A stretch of DNA of 64,000 bases from Caulobacter vibrioides (GCF_002858865.1 NZ_PJRR01000019.1:186001-250000), one strand, 5' to 3'; counted from the first letter of the stretch, positions 42,392 to 52,700 are shown. Notes: generated by a model not told the origin, from the sequence alone. Program-made: numbers and translations.

Positions 42392-42712
42392 TTAGTCAGC
42401 GTAGTACGGCGAGCTCATTCCCCGGCTCGCTTCAGCCACCACGTCGCCGTCAAAAAGCTTGACCGTGAGGCTGGCGCCCGCCGCCTTGGCGAAGCCGGCG
42501 AGCATGCCTTCCGCATAGGCGCGGGCGTTCTCGACGGAATCGAACTCGTAGAAACCGCCGACAGACTGGGTGTTCAGTCCGCTGAGCCAGGTCTTGCTGC
42601 GCAGACCCGGCACAGTCTGCATGGCGGGGTTGGCGTCGCCCCAGATCGCCTTGGTGAAGGGCGCGGAATTCTGGAACTCGGCATAGAGATAAACGCGGTT
42701 GGGCTGAGACAT
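42392..42712 (-). CDS. YdhR-like putative monooxygenase (dimeric alpha/beta barrel)
   Basis: A 106-residue protein matching the YdhR family pattern: VYLYAEFQNSAPFTKAIWGDANPAMQTVPGLRSKTWLSGLNTQSVGGFYEFDSVENARAYAEGMLAGFAKAAGASLTVKLFD. This is a small ferredoxin-like fold that dimerises and is related to cofactor-free monooxygenases, though YdhR's own activity is unproven. It is divergently transcribed from an HxlR regulator with a 93-bp shared promoter region, so control by that regulator is likely. Confidence 0.82.
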   Translation of the reverse strand: MSQPNRVYLYAEFQNSAPFTKAIWGDANPAMQTVPGLRSKTWLSGLNTQSVGGFYEFDSVENARAYAEGMLAGFAKAAGASLTVKLFDGDVVAEASRGMSSPYYAD

Positions 42713-42805
42713 TTTGGGGACGCTCCATGGCGTGGATTGATGCCTCGCTAGCTATGCCCTATGGTTCCCAATGGAAAGTACGCACCTTTTGGTAATATTT
42801 GAACC

Positions 42806-43186
42806 ATGTTCCTGCCGGCCAACCCCTATGACATGCGCTGCCCGTCGCGGGAGATGCTGGATCTGATCGGCGGTAAGTGGGCGATCCTGATCCTGTGCTG
42901 CCTGCAACAGGGGCCCGTGCGCACAGGATCGCTGATGCGTCAGATCGGCGGCATCTCGCAGAAGATGCTGACCCAAACCCTGCGGGATCTGGAGCAGAAC
43001 GGATTTGTCGAGCGGATCAGCTATCCCGAGGTCCCACCTCGGGTGGAGTATCGCCTGACCGAGCTGGGCCAATCGCTCAGCGCGCTTGCCCGCACCCTGG
43101 AGCAATGGGTTGTCGCCCACTATGAAACCATCCTGGCGCATCGAGACCAACGGCAGGACGAGACGCGGATCGCGCTGAGCCAATAG
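42806..43186 (+). CDS. HxlR-family transcriptional regulator
   Basis: A 126-residue winged-helix regulator of the HxlR/MarR-like group: LDLIGGKWAILILCCLQQGPVRTGSLMRQIGGISQKMLTQTLRDLEQNGFVERISYPEVPPRVEYRLTELGQSL. A Cys lies near the N-terminus (MRCPSREM, residue 12), where HxlR relatives such as YodB and QorR keep a redox- or quinone-sensing Cys. It is divergent from the YdhR-like gene. A 7-bp inverted repeat ATGGTTC/GAACCAT (42761-42767, 42801-42807) brackets the promoter region and overlaps its start. Confidence 0.88.
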   Translation: MFLPANPYDMRCPSREMLDLIGGKWAILILCCLQQGPVRTGSLMRQIGGISQKMLTQTLRDLEQNGFVERISYPEVPPRVEYRLTELGQSLSALARTLEQWVVAHYETILAHRDQRQDETRIALSQ

Positions 43187-43280
43187 GGATTTCCGCTGAA
43201 CTCGGCGTGGAATCTGCGTAACCGGATGGCGCGCCTCGGTTAAATCCACCCCACCAAGCAAAAAGGGCTTCAGGACAAGC

Positions 43281-44189
43281 ATGTCGGCGAACCGCACCGC
43301 GCTCTATGGCCTGCCCGATCATGATCTGGCGCCTTGCGCGTCCGACGCCGTGCAGCTGTCGCCGCTGATCGTAGGCTCCACTGATCTGGCGACCGTCGCC
43401 GACGAAACCTTCGATGCCGTGACGGCTCGCGCCCCCGCCGGCGCCGTCGAGCGGCGTTATGTGCTGGCGCACGCGCTCCGAACCCTGTCCCCGGGGGGGC
43501 GCTTGACGGTGTTCGCCCCCAAGGATCGCGGCGGGCTTCGCCTGAAAAAGGAACTGCAGGCGCTGGGCTGCGAGGTCGGCGAGAGCGCCCGCCGGCACAA
43601 CCGGATCTGCGTTTGCCTGCGTCCCAGCGTGATCCCGGGCCTGGAAGACGCGCTCAAGGCCGGCGCGCCGCGCCAGATCGCCGAAAATGGCCTCTGGACC
43701 CAGCCCGGCGTCTTCAGCTGGGATCGGCTGGACGCGGGTACGAACGCCCTCCTCCAGGTCCTGCCGGCCTTCTCGGGCGTGGGTGCGGATTTTGGCAGCG
43801 GCATTGGACTGCTGGCCCTGAATGTGCTGGCCTCGCCGAAGGTCACCAAGCTCACGCTCGTCGAGCTGGATCACCGCGCCGTAGAGGTGTCGCGGCGCAA
43901 CGTCACCGATCCGCGGGCCGAAATCGTCTGGGCCGATGCGCGTCAGACCGGCCTGAAGGATCTCGACTTCGTCGTCAGCAATCCCCCGTTCCACGAGGGC
44001 GGCGGCGAAGACAAGGCGCTGGGCCAAGCGTTCATTCGCGCCGCCGCCGAAGCCCTCCGCAAGGGTGGATCGCTGTGGATCGTCGCCAATCGCCATCTGC
44101 CCTATGAGGCCATCCTGGGCGAAAGCTTCAGCAAGGTGCGACTGGTTGGCGAGGGCGGCGGTTACAAGGTCTTCGAGGCGAAGAAATGA
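43281..44189 (+). CDS. rsmC: Class I SAM methyltransferase, RsmC-like (16S rRNA G1207 type)
   Basis: A 302-residue protein built like RsmC: an N-terminal pseudo-methyltransferase half (DAVTARAPAGAVERRYVLAHALRTLSPGGRLTVFAPKDRGGLRL) and a C-terminal catalytic half with SAM motif GVGADFGSGIGLLAL, acidic LVELDHRAV and the substrate motif VSNPPFHEG, the NPPF signature of N2-guanine methyltransferases. It overlaps rsuA by 4 bp, and pairing with another 16S modification enzyme supports an rRNA target. The exact position modified is inferred from family. Confidence 0.84.
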   Translation: MSANRTALYGLPDHDLAPCASDAVQLSPLIVGSTDLATVADETFDAVTARAPAGAVERRYVLAHALRTLSPGGRLTVFAPKDRGGLRLKKELQALGCEVGESARRHNRICVCLRPSVIPGLEDALKAGAPRQIAENGLWTQPGVFSWDRLDAGTNALLQVLPAFSGVGADFGSGIGLLALNVLASPKVTKLTLVELDHRAVEVSRRNVTDPRAEIVWADARQTGLKDLDFVVSNPPFHEGGGEDKALGQAFIRAAAEALRKGGSLWIVANRHLPYEAILGESFSKVRLVGEGGGYKVFEAKK

Positions 44190-44926
44190 GCAAGGCGCTG
44201 ATGGCGCGGCTGGACCGGCTGCTGGCCAATCTGGGCTATGGCAGCCGCAAGGAGGTCCAGGCCCTGGTCGCCGGCGGCAAGGTCGTGCTCGACGGGACGG
44301 TTCTAAAGGACGCCGGCGCTCGCATCGCGGTCGATGCGACCCTGCCGGAGCGGATGACCATTCGTGGCGCGCCCGTCGATCCGCCTGCGCCGCTGGTGCT
44401 GATCATGCACAAGCCGCTGGGCGTGGTGTGCTCGCACAAGGAAGACGGCGAGAAGATCTATGATCTGCTGCCCCGCCGCTGGCGCTTGCGGGACCCGGGG
44501 CTCTCGACGGTGGGCCGTCTCGACAAGGACACCAGCGGCCTGATCCTGATCACCGACGATGGTGATTTCCTGCATCGGGTCATCTCGCCCAAGCGCCATG
44601 TGCCCAAGACCTATCTGGCGACGCTGGACCGGCCACTGAACGGTTCCGAGGGCCAGGTTTTCGCCGCCGGAACGCTGATGCTGGACAGCGAGGAAAAGCC
44701 GCTGCTCCCGGCCAGCCTGGACGTGGTGGACGCCCACACAGCCCGTCTGACGATCACCGAAGGGCGCTATCATCAGGTCCGCCGGATGTTCGCGGCGGTG
44801 GGCAATCACGTCGTGGCCCTGCATCGCGAGCGGATCGGCGGCATCGCCCTGCCCGACGACCTTGCGGCCGGCCAGCATCGCATTCTCACTGCGGCGGCGG
44901 CCGAGCAGGTGTTCGCCGATGGCTGA
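44186..44926 (+). CDS. rsuA: Pseudouridine synthase, RsuA/RluB-E family
   Basis: A 246-residue protein with an N-terminal S4 RNA-binding domain (RLDRLLANLGYGSRKEVQALVAGGKVVLDGTVLKDAG) and a catalytic domain containing LIMHKPLGVVCSHKED, the active-site motif GRLDKDTSGLILITDDG with the nucleophilic Asp, and ITEGRYHQVRRMFAAVGNHV. Domain order and length fit RsuA, which makes 16S pseudouridine 516; RluE-like specificity cannot be excluded. The start overlaps the rsmC stop, and its own stop is overlapped by tusA. Confidence 0.88.
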   Translation: MSKALMARLDRLLANLGYGSRKEVQALVAGGKVVLDGTVLKDAGARIAVDATLPERMTIRGAPVDPPAPLVLIMHKPLGVVCSHKEDGEKIYDLLPRRWRLRDPGLSTVGRLDKDTSGLILITDDGDFLHRVISPKRHVPKTYLATLDRPLNGSEGQVFAAGTLMLDSEEKPLLPASLDVVDAHTARLTITEGRYHQVRRMFAAVGNHVVALHRERIGGIALPDDLAAGQHRILTAAAAEQVFADG

Positions 44927-45152
44927 GCCGATCGTTGTCGACGCGCGGGGCCATCACTGCCCGGTGCCGACCCTGAAGCTGCGCAAGGCGCACGAGGCGG
45001 CCGCGCCCGGCGCGGAACTCGTGCTGCTAGCGACGGATCCGATGGCCAGGATCGACGCGCCGCATTTCGCGGGCCAGGTGGGCGCGACGGTTCTCGACGT
45101 CACCGACCTGGACGGCGGCGTGATCAGGATTCGGGTTCGGAAGGCGCCTTGA
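44919..45152 (+). CDS. tusA: TusA-family sulfurtransferase
   Basis: A 77-residue protein with the CPVPTLKLRKA active-site motif (Cys about residue 14) preceded by VVDARGHHC, the hallmark of TusA/SirA-family sulfur carriers used in tRNA thiolation and cofactor synthesis. ATG 44919 overlaps the last codons of rsuA. The 3' end overlaps the end of the convergent YihY gene by 29 bp. Whether it serves tRNA 2-thiouridine synthesis or another sulfur relay is not visible here. Confidence 0.88.
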   Translation: MAEPIVVDARGHHCPVPTLKLRKAHEAAAPGAELVLLATDPMARIDAPHFAGQVGATVLDVTDLDGGVIRIRVRKAP

Positions 45153-46086
45153 GCGCGATCGGACGCGGGCCTTCCAGAAGGGCGCGCGGCCGCTCATCCA
45201 GAGCGATCTCAACCTCGGTGGCCAGCGCCCCGCCGAAGAAAATGGCGTTCACGCTCCACGACAGCCAGATCAGGAAGATGATCACGGCCGAGATCGAGCC
45301 GTAGGTCGCGCCCAGATGGACGACCTTCTCGACATAGAAGGCGCTGGCCCAGGACATGAACACGCAGAGCGCAGCGGCGGCCACCCCGCCGGCGATCGAG
45401 GCGCGCCAGCCGACGATCCCTCGGGACATGGCGTAGCGATAGACGAGGCTCATCCCGACCACGATGCCGAAGCTGGCCCAGGTCCATTCGGACTGGATCC
45501 AGGAGACGCCCTCCAGCGGTCGTAGCTCCAGGGCCGAGTTGAGCAGGCGCAGGGTCAGGAAGATGCCCGACATGATGAAGAGCAGGCCGAAGGCCGCCAT
45601 CAGGACCAGCAAGGCCATCAGGTTGAAGCCCAGAAAGCCGCGCTGGTTCTCCTCGTCGTGGATGAACGACAGGCCCGCGAGCAGGGCCTTGAAGCCCCGG
45701 TGCGCGGCGTAGGCGCCGACGATCAGGACGACGCCGCTCTGCAGCGAAACGGTCTGCCCGGGCGCGTGTGCTAGCCGGGAGAGCTCATCCTGCACGATCG
45801 AGCGCGCGCCGGAGGGAATCAGTTCGGCGAGCTTCACCGCCTGCCAGGCGGCGGTCTCCGGCGTCAGGAAGAAGCTGTAGAGGCCGATCAGAATCGCCAG
45901 GCCCGGAAAGACGGCCAGCAGCGCGAAAAACGAGACGCCGCCGACATAGAGCATGACGTCGCGCCCCCAGAGCCGGGACAGCGCAAGCCCCAGCACGCGG
46001 AGGATTTCGCGGACCCAATGGATCGGATCAAGGTCGAGGTCGCGCCAGCGGATGCGTTGCAGCGGGTCGTGCATCCGCCGGACCAT
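45124..46086 (-). CDS. YihY/BrkB-family inner-membrane protein
   Basis: A 320-residue membrane protein with six predicted hydrophobic segments (for example VMLYVGGVSFFALLAVFPGLAILIGLYSF and GSISAVIIFLIWLSWSVNAIFFGGALATEVE), the fold formerly annotated as ribonuclease BN and now as YihY/virulence factor BrkB. The conserved SFFALLAVFPG and YGSISAVIIFLIWL blocks are present. ATG 46086 is preferred; the frame begins at a TTG at 46110. Function of the family is unsettled. It is isolated from the upstream CoA transferase by a terminator. Confidence 0.87.
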   Translation of the reverse strand: MVRRMHDPLQRIRWRDLDLDPIHWVREILRVLGLALSRLWGRDVMLYVGGVSFFALLAVFPGLAILIGLYSFFLTPETAAWQAVKLAELIPSGARSIVQDELSRLAHAPGQTVSLQSGVVLIVGAYAAHRGFKALLAGLSFIHDEENQRGFLGFNLMALLVLMAAFGLLFIMSGIFLTLRLLNSALELRPLEGVSWIQSEWTWASFGIVVGMSLVYRYAMSRGIVGWRASIAGGVAAAALCVFMSWASAFYVEKVVHLGATYGSISAVIIFLIWLSWSVNAIFFGGALATEVEIALDERPRALLEGPRPIALKAPSEPES

Positions 46087-46110
46087 GGCCGCGCGGCCTC
46101 TCGAAGTCAA

Positions 46111-46141
46111 AGACGCGCCGCCTTGGGGAGGCGGCGCGTCT
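46111..46141 (-). terminator. Hairpin after the CoA-transferase gene
   Basis: A perfect 12-bp stem (46111-46122 with 46130-46141, core GACGCGCCGCC), 7-base loop, located 110 bp past the CoA-transferase stop and just upstream of the YihY start. On the minus strand it is followed by TTTGACTT, a modest U-rich run. Confidence 0.65.
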
Positions 46142-46251
46142 CCGCAGGACGGGCCTGTGAACCGATCGCCGCTTCGAGGGACGGATGGGCGCGACGACCG
46201 ACCGACGCTCGCACCCTAGAAAATCCCGCCTGAACGGCGCCTGAACGGAAT

Positions 46252-47379
46252 TCAGAGCGCGCCGGAGGCCTTCAGCGCCTCGATCGCCCCAGGGCTGAAG
46301 CCCCAGTCGGCCAAGGCCTCGTCATTGTGACCGCCGATCTTCGGCGGCGGTCCTTGGATCGCGCCCGGCGTCGCCGAGAAGCGGGGCGCGGGCGCGGGCT
46401 GGGTGACGCCGGCCACCTCGACGAAGGTCTGGCGAGCGGCGTTGTGCGCGTGGCCGGGGGCCTCATCCATGGTCAGGACCGGCGCGAAGCAGACGTCGGA
46501 GGCGTCCATGATCGCGCACCATTCGGCCTGGGTCTTGGTCTGGATGACGGCGGCCAGCTTCTCGCGAAGCTGCGGCCACTCCTCGCGGCTCATCTGATGC
46601 TGGAACTGCGGGTCGGAAATCCCCGTCTTTTCCAGCAGAAGCAGGTAGAACTGCGGCTCGATCGAGCCGATCGAAATCCACTTGCCGTCCGAGCATTGGT
46701 AGGTGTCGTAGAAGTGGGCGCCGCCGTCGAGCAGGTTCGCCCGCCGCCCTTCGCCCCACAGACCGGCGGCCTTGAAGCCGTAGAACATGGCCATCAGCGA
46801 GGCCGCGCCGTCGCTCATCGCGCAGTCGATCACCTGCCCCTGCCCGGTCGAGCGCGCGTGGATCACCCCCGCCAACAGGCCGAAGGCCAGATACAGCGCC
46901 CCGCCGCCGAAATCACCGACCAGGTTCAGCGGCGGCACCGGCTTGTCGGTCGTGCCGATGGCGTGCAGGGCGCCGGTGATGGCGATATAGTTCATGTCAT
47001 GGCCGGCCGCCTTGGCGTAGGGGCCGGTCTGACCCCAGCCGGTCATGCGCCCATAGACGAGCCTCGGGTTGCGCGCGAGCGCGACATCGGGGCCAAGGCC
47101 CAGGCGCTCCATGACCCCGGGGCGGAAGCCCTCGATCAGGCCGTCGGCTTGCTCCAGCAGCTTGAGGCAGGTCTCGATCGAGTCGGGATTCTTCAGGTCC
47201 AGCGCCACGGAACGGCGGCCGCGCGCGGTCACGTCGGACGGCGAGCCGCGCCCCTGGCCCTTGCGGTCGATGCGCACGACGTCCGCGCCCAGGTCCGACA
47301 GCAACATGCCGCAGAACGGCCCCGGTCCGATGCCGGCGAACTCCACGATCTTCAGTCCCGAAAGCGGCCCCTGGCCCAT
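46252..47379 (-). CDS. CaiB/BaiF-family CoA transferase, alpha-methylacyl-CoA racemase-like
   Basis: A 375-residue family III CoA transferase: [104 protein letters not shown] and [15 protein letters not shown]. The AGHDMNYIA segment holds the His/Asp pair of alpha-methylacyl-CoA racemases, which interconvert 2-methylacyl-CoA stereoisomers for beta-oxidation of branched or sterol side chains. ATG 47379 has AGGGAG upstream; the much longer frame to 49533 is spurious as it lies antisense to popA and the DsbA-like gene. Confidence 0.9.
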   Translation of the reverse strand: MGQGPLSGLKIVEFAGIGPGPFCGMLLSDLGADVVRIDRKGQGRGSPSDVTARGRRSVALDLKNPDSIETCLKLLEQADGLIEGFRPGVMERLGLGPDVALARNPRLVYGRMTGWGQTGPYAKAAGHDMNYIAITGALHAIGTTDKPVPPLNLVGDFGGGALYLAFGLLAGVIHARSTGQGQVIDCAMSDGAASLMAMFYGFKAAGLWGEGRRANLLDGGAHFYDTYQCSDGKWISIGSIEPQFYLLLLEKTGISDPQFQHQMSREEWPQLREKLAAVIQTKTQAEWCAIMDASDVCFAPVLTMDEAPGHAHNAARQTFVEVAGVTQPAPAPRFSATPGAIQGPPPKIGGHNDEALADWGFSPGAIEALKASGAL

Positions 47380-47517
47380 GACGCGATCTCCCTGTCGACC
47401 CTTCGAACCTGGCCGATTGCGCGCAGTAGAGCGATACTGACGTTCGGTCAGGCAAGCCTGGATCAGCGCCCCGCGAACGATCTTCGATTCGCCCCCAGGC
47501 TGCGGCGTTGCGCGGCT

Positions 47518-47544
47518 TTGAAGGCGCGCACCCTCTGCTATGGT
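47518..47544 (+). promoter_or_regulatory. Possible popA promoter
   Basis: TTGAAG (47518-47523) and GCTATGGT (47537-47544), 13 bp apart, resemble the Caulobacter vegetative promoter form TTGACG/GCTANAWC. It lies about 64 bp upstream of the popA TTG start. Weak by eye. Confidence 0.35.
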
Positions 47545-47607
47545 GCAGCGCCGAATCCCGGCGGTCCCGACGGGGGCGGCGTGGCGTGTGTTCGGGCGGA
47601 GGTTGGT

Positions 47608-48933
47608 TTGGCGGTTGACGCCCGGATTCTGATCGTGGCGCGCGATGATGTGCGCGCCGGACCGCTGGCCGAAGGGCTGGACCGGTTGGGCTGGCGCACG
47701 ATCACCGCGCGCGGCCCCTATGCTGCGCTCGCGGCCTTGGGCGATCTGCCCATCGAGGCGGTGATCGTCGATCTGGCCAGCGCCGGCCCCGAGACCCAGA
47801 CCCTGGCGCGTCGCCTGAAGGCTGCGGTCGCGCCGCGCCGTCTGCCGGTGATCGCGATCAGCGAACCGGACGCCGATTTCCGCAACCAGGCGTTCGACCT
47901 GACGCTCTCCCCGCCCCTGCACCCGTCGCAGGCGGCGCTGCGCCTGGAATCGCTGGTCCGCACCGCGATCGCCGAGGAAGAGTTCGAGCTTCGCCTTGAG
48001 ACCTTCGGCGAACGCGGCCGCCGCCTCGACCTGCCGGAGCCCTCCGACGCGCCCTACCGCATCCTGGCGGTCGGCGAGCCCGCGCCGCAGTTCCTGGCCC
48101 TGTCCAACGCGCTGCAAGCCAGCGGCGCGGAGGTGGTCGGCGCCTTCACGGCCTATACGGCCTTTGATTATCTGCACGAGCGGCCGTTCGACTCGGTGGT
48201 GCTGTGGGCGGGCGACAGCCAGCAAGAGGCGCTGTCGATCGCCGCCGGCATGCGCCGCAACACGCGCCTGTTCCACATTCCGGCCCTGCTTTACCTGAAG
48301 GCTGAAAGCTATGTGACGATGTCGGAGGCCTTCCATCGCGGCGTTTCCGACGTCGCCTCGCCCGAGACGCCCGAGCGCGAGACGGCCATGCGGGTCATGG
48401 AGCTGGCGCGCAATTTCCGTCGCGGCGAATCCATTCGCGGCGCGCTGGAGAAGGCGCGCAGCTCGGGCCTGATGGACGCCGCCACGGGCCTCTTCACCCG
48501 TGATCTGTTCGCCGCCCATCTGGCGCGACTGGCCGGCGCCGCGCGCGAGCGGTCGCGGCCGTTGTCGATCTGTGTCCTGCGCGTCGCCGACAAGCCCGAG
48601 ACCGTCTGGGCGCGCAAGAACGGCTGGCTGGACCGCGCCATTCCGCAGATCGGTTCGATGGTGGGGCGCTTGGTGCGGGTCGAGGATACGCCGGCGCGTT
48701 TGGCGACCGAGGTGTTCGCCCTGGCCCTGCCCGCCACCAACCAGAACGCCGCCCGCGCCGCCGCCGAACGGATCGCCGCCGTCATCGGCTGCACCGCCTT
48801 CGACGCCGGCGAGGACCGCGCGCCGTTCGTCTGCGAATTCGATATCGGCGTGGCCGAGGTGCAGCCGGGTGAAGGCGCGGTGAAGGCCCTGGAACGGGCC
48901 GCCGCCGCCGCGCTCAAGCGCGAGGCGGGCTGA
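47608..48933 (+). CDS. popA: PopA, c-di-GMP effector with two receiver domains and a degenerate GGDEF domain
   Basis: From TTG 47608 (GGAGG 5 bp upstream) the protein is 441 residues. Receiver 1 holds the Asp at position 55 (IVDLAS), receiver 2 spans about 150-270, and the C-terminal GGDEF-like domain has ATEVF where active cyclases have GGDEF, so it cannot make c-di-GMP. The inhibitory-site motif R357-V-E-D360 is intact and would bind c-di-GMP. In Caulobacter, PopA binds c-di-GMP and recruits CtrA to the old cell pole for ClpXP degradation at the G1-S transition. Residue numbering matches the known protein exactly. The start is an inference; GTG 47581 is an alternative. Confidence 0.93.
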   Translation: MAVDARILIVARDDVRAGPLAEGLDRLGWRTITARGPYAALAALGDLPIEAVIVDLASAGPETQTLARRLKAAVAPRRLPVIAISEPDADFRNQAFDLTLSPPLHPSQAALRLESLVRTAIAEEEFELRLETFGERGRRLDLPEPSDAPYRILAVGEPAPQFLALSNALQASGAEVVGAFTAYTAFDYLHERPFDSVVLWAGDSQQEALSIAAGMRRNTRLFHIPALLYLKAESYVTMSEAFHRGVSDVASPETPERETAMRVMELARNFRRGESIRGALEKARSSGLMDAATGLFTRDLFAAHLARLAGAARERSRPLSICVLRVADKPETVWARKNGWLDRAIPQIGSMVGRLVRVEDTPARLATEVFALALPATNQNAARAAAERIAAVIGCTAFDAGEDRAPFVCEFDIGVAEVQPGEGAVKALERAAAAALKREAG

Positions 48934-49014
48934 CGCTTGTCGCTTGGGGCGCAAGGTCACGCGCCCTATATGGGCCACGTCCTTTAGCGGACGGTGTTTC
49001 CGAGGGAGTTCGCC

Positions 49015-49659
49015 ATGAGCCAGCCGCAAGCCATGATCATCGACGTCGTGGCCGATGTCGTCTGCCCGTGGTGCTATCTGGGCTGGCGGCGCCTGAAATC
49101 GGCCATAGCCCTGCGTCCCGACCTGAAAGCCCAGCTGATCTGGCGGCCCTACCAGCTGGACCCGACGCTCCCCGAAGACGGCGTCGATCGCAAAGCCTAT
49201 ATGGCCCAGAAGTTCAAGGACCCGGAGAAACTCAAGGCCGTCCATACGGCGCTGGTTGAGGGCGGCGCCGAGGAAGGCATCGTCTTCAACTTCGAGGCCA
49301 TCGGCCTGTCGCCGAACACCAACGCCGCCCATCGCCTGATCCGCTGGGCCCTGACGGCCGGCGTGCAAGACGAGGTCGTAGAAGCGCTGTTCAAGGCCTA
49401 TTTCGAGCAGGGTCTCGACATCGGCGATCCCATCGTGCTGGGCGATATCGCCGAGGCGGCGGGGATGGAACGTCTGGTGGTGCTGCAACTGCTCTCTGAA
49501 GGGGCCGACAAGGAGGCCGTGGCGCGCGAGCACGCCATGGCCGTCCAGGGCGGCGTGACCGGCGTGCCGTTCGCCATCTTCGCCGGCAAGGTCGCCGTCG
49601 TCGGCGCCGAGTCCCCCGAGCGCATCGCCCAGGCGATCGACCAGGCCCTGGCGGCTTAG
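49015..49659 (+). CDS. DsbA-family oxidoreductase, FrnE-like
   Basis: A 214-residue thioredoxin-fold protein with the CPWC active site ([20 protein letters not shown], Cys about 18 and 21), an inserted helical domain, and the cis-Pro loop [25 protein letters not shown]. It has no signal peptide, so it is a cytoplasmic FrnE/2-hydroxychromene-isomerase-type DsbA relative rather than a periplasmic Dsb. ATG 49015 follows GAGGGA; the frame from 48994 adds no conserved residues. It follows popA by 81 bp. Confidence 0.88.
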   Translation: MSQPQAMIIDVVADVVCPWCYLGWRRLKSAIALRPDLKAQLIWRPYQLDPTLPEDGVDRKAYMAQKFKDPEKLKAVHTALVEGGAEEGIVFNFEAIGLSPNTNAAHRLIRWALTAGVQDEVVEALFKAYFEQGLDIGDPIVLGDIAEAAGMERLVVLQLLSEGADKEAVAREHAMAVQGGVTGVPFAIFAGKVAVVGAESPERIAQAIDQALAA

Positions 49660-49666
49660 GGTTTCT

Positions 49667-49781
49667 CCCTTCCCCTTGATGGGGAAGGGTCGGGGATGGG
49701 GTGACTGCTGAGGTGGCGGCCGCGCCCGACATCAGCCGTTGGGTTCACCCCACCCCTACCCCTCCCCATCAAGGGGAGGGG
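49667..49781. repeat. Nested palindromic intergenic repeat
   Basis: Two small hairpins, CCCTTCCCC/GGGGAAGGG (49667-49675/49681-49689) and CCCCTCCCC/GGGGAGGGG (49759-49767/49773-49781), are mirror copies of each other. Their inner flanks GGGGATGGGGTGA and TCACCCCACCCC also pair, making a larger imperfect cruciform between convergent genes. Loops TTGAT and ATCAA are complementary. Confidence 0.75.
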
Positions 49782-49793
49782 ACATTAAAGCCC

Positions 49794-52700
49794 CTACCCC
49801 TTCGCCAGCTTGGCCAGGACCGTCAGGATCTTCTCGGCCGCGTCCAGACGCTGGGCCGGAGTGTCCCATTCGCCCTTGATGACGACCTTCTGATCGGGGC
49901 GGACCTTCCAGATCAGGCTGTTCTTGGCGACATGCTGCATCAGCCCCAGCGGGTTGGCGTAGCTGTCACCCCGGAAACTGGCCACCGCGCCCTTGGGGCC
50001 GACGTCGATCTTGGCGACATTGGCCTCGCGGCACAGGCCCTTGATGGCCACGACCTTCAGCAAGCTGTCGGTTTCGGGCGGCAGCGGGCCGAAGCGGTCG
50101 ATCATCTCGGCGGCCAGCGCTTCGCGGTCGGCGGCCTGTTCGGCCTCGGACAGGCGGCGATACAGCGACAGGCGCACATTGAGGTCCGGCACATAGTCGT
50201 CCGGGATCATCACGGCCGCGCCGGTGTTGATCTGCGGCGACCAGCCGCGATCCTCCAGCAGGGCTTCCTGGCCTTGACGCTGGCGCAGCTCGGCGACGGC
50301 GTCCTCCAGCATCTGCTGGTAGAGCTCGACGCCAATCTCCTTGATGTGGCCGCTCTGCTCGTCGCCCAGGAGGTTGCCGCCGCCGCGCTGGTCAAGGTCA
50401 TGGCTGGCCAGCTGGAAGCCGGCGCCCAGGCTATCCAGCGACTGCAGCACCTGCAGACGCTTCTCGGCCGACAGGGTCAGCGACTTCTCGACCGGCGTCG
50501 TCAGATAGGCGTAAGCGCGGGCCTTGGAGCGGCCGACGCGGCCCCGGATCTGATAGAGCTGAGCCAGGCCGAACATGTCGGCGCGGTGGACGATCAGGGT
50601 GTTGGCCGACGGGATGTCGAGACCGCTTTCGACGATCGTGGTGGCGAGCAGCACGTCGTACTGGCCCTCATAGAAGGCCGTCATCACGTCTTCCAGCTGG
50701 GTGGCCGCCATCTGACCGTGGCCGACGACGTACTTCACCTCCGGAACCTGCGTGCGGAGGAACTTCTCGATGTCCTCCAGGTCCTTGATGCGCGGCACCA
50801 CGTAATAGGACTGGCCGCCGCGATACTTCTCGCGCAGCAGGGCCTCGCGCAGGGTCACCGGATCGAACGGGCTGATATAGGTGCGCACCGCCAGGCGATC
50901 GACCGGCGGCGTGGCGATGATCGACATTTCTCGAATGCCGCTCAGCGCCATCTGCAGGGTGCGCGGGATCGGCGTGGCGGTCAGGGTCAGCATGTGCACG
51001 TCGGCGCGAAGCTCTTTGAGCTTCTCCTTGTGCTTGACCCCGAAGTGCTGCTCCTCGTCGACGATCACGAGGCCCAGATCCTTGAACGACACCTGCTTGG
51101 ACAGGATGGCGTGAGTGCCGACCACGATCTCGAACTGACCGTTGGCCAGGCCCTCGCGAGTCTCGGCGGCTTCCTTGCCGGTGACCAGGCGCGACAGGCG
51201 CGTGACCTTCACGGGCCAGCCCTGGAAGCGGTCCTTGAAGGTCTTGTAGTGCTGGCGGGCCAGCAGCGTCGTCGGGCAGACGATGGCGACCTGCTTGCCG
51301 CTCATCGCCACCACGAAGGCCGCGCGCAGGGCCACTTCGGTCTTGCCGAACCCCACATCGCCGCAGATCAGACGGTCCATCGGCTTGCCGGACGACAGGT
51401 CTTCCAGAACGTCGTGGATGGCGCTGAGCTGATCGTCCGTCTCCTCGTAGGGGAAGCGGGCGCAGAACTCGTCGAACACGCCCGACGGCGGGTCGGTCTC
51501 CTCGACGGTCTTGAGCTGGCGGGCGGCGGCGATCTGGATCAGGCCCTCGGCCATGACCCGTAGGCGTTCTTTCGCCTTGGCCTTGCGACCCTGCCAGGCC
51601 GCGCCGCCCAGCTTGTCCAGCTGCACGTTCTCGGCGTCGGCCGCGCCGTAGCGGGTCAAGAGGTCGATGTTCTCGACGGGCAGATAAAGCTTGGCCTCGC
51701 CGCCATAGAGCAGGTCCAGGCAGTCGTGCGGCGCGCCCTGTACATCGAGCGTTTTCAGGCCCTCATACCGGCCGATGCCGTGATCGATGTGGACGACGAG
51801 GTCGCCCGGCGTCAGGGCGCTGGCCTCGGCCAGGAAGTTGGCGGCGCGGCGCTTCTTGCGCGGGCGGGCCAGGCGATCGCCCAGAATGTCGGTTTCGGAG
51901 ATGACCGCCAGGCTGTCGGTCTCAAAGCCGTGGTCCAGCGGCAGGACGACCCGCTGGGGGACCTTGGGATCATTGGCCTTGGCCGCCTGCCAGTAGCCGG
52001 CATAGGGGATCTTCTTCAGGCCGTGGTCGGCCAGCATGGTTCCCAGGCGCTCGGACGAGCCCTCCGACCACGAGGCGAACAGCACGCGCTTGCCTTCGGC
52101 CGCCAGTTTCTTCGCGTGGTCGGCGGTGGCTTCGAAGAGATTGACGCTGTCCTGCGCGCGCTCGGCGGCGAACACCCGGCCAAGCTTGGCGCCCAGGTCG
52201 ACGACGTCCAGACCCTGAGGCTGGAACGGCGTGAAGCGCCGATGGGTGCGGTCGGAAAGCTCGCGCTCCCATTCCTCGGCGGTCAGGTACAGGGCCTCGG
52301 GCGCCAGGGGGCGATAGGCCGACTTGCGATCGGCGCTGGCGCGCGCCTCATAGGCGTCCTGGATCATGGCCAGGCGCTCATCGCGCGCTTCGGTGGCTTG
52401 GTTATCGACGCCGATTAGGGCCCCGGCGGGCAGATAGTCGAACAGGGTCGCCATCCGCTCGTAGAACAGCGGCAGCCAGTGTTCGAGACCGGCGCGGCGG
52501 CCGCCTTCGCTGACGGCGGCGTACAGCGCATCATCGCCCGGCGCGCCGAACTCGGCGACATAGCCCTTGCGGAAGCGCGAGATGCCGTCGGCGTCCAGCA
52601 ACGCCTCGCTGACCGGCAGAAGGTCGATCTCCTTCAGTTGCTTAGTCGAGCGCTGGGTCTCGGGATCAAAGGCGCGGATGCTCTCCAACGTGTCGCCGAA

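Noticed and set aside
46327..47607. N-terminal extension of the popA frame
   Set aside because: It is antisense to the CoA transferase and lacks a ribosome-binding site; the TTG start gives the known 441-residue length and correct residue numbers.
46252..49533. Very long minus-strand open frame (1093 codons)
   Set aside because: Only 46252-47379 has family content (CoA transferase). The upstream part lies antisense to popA and the DsbA-like gene, a by-product of high GC content.
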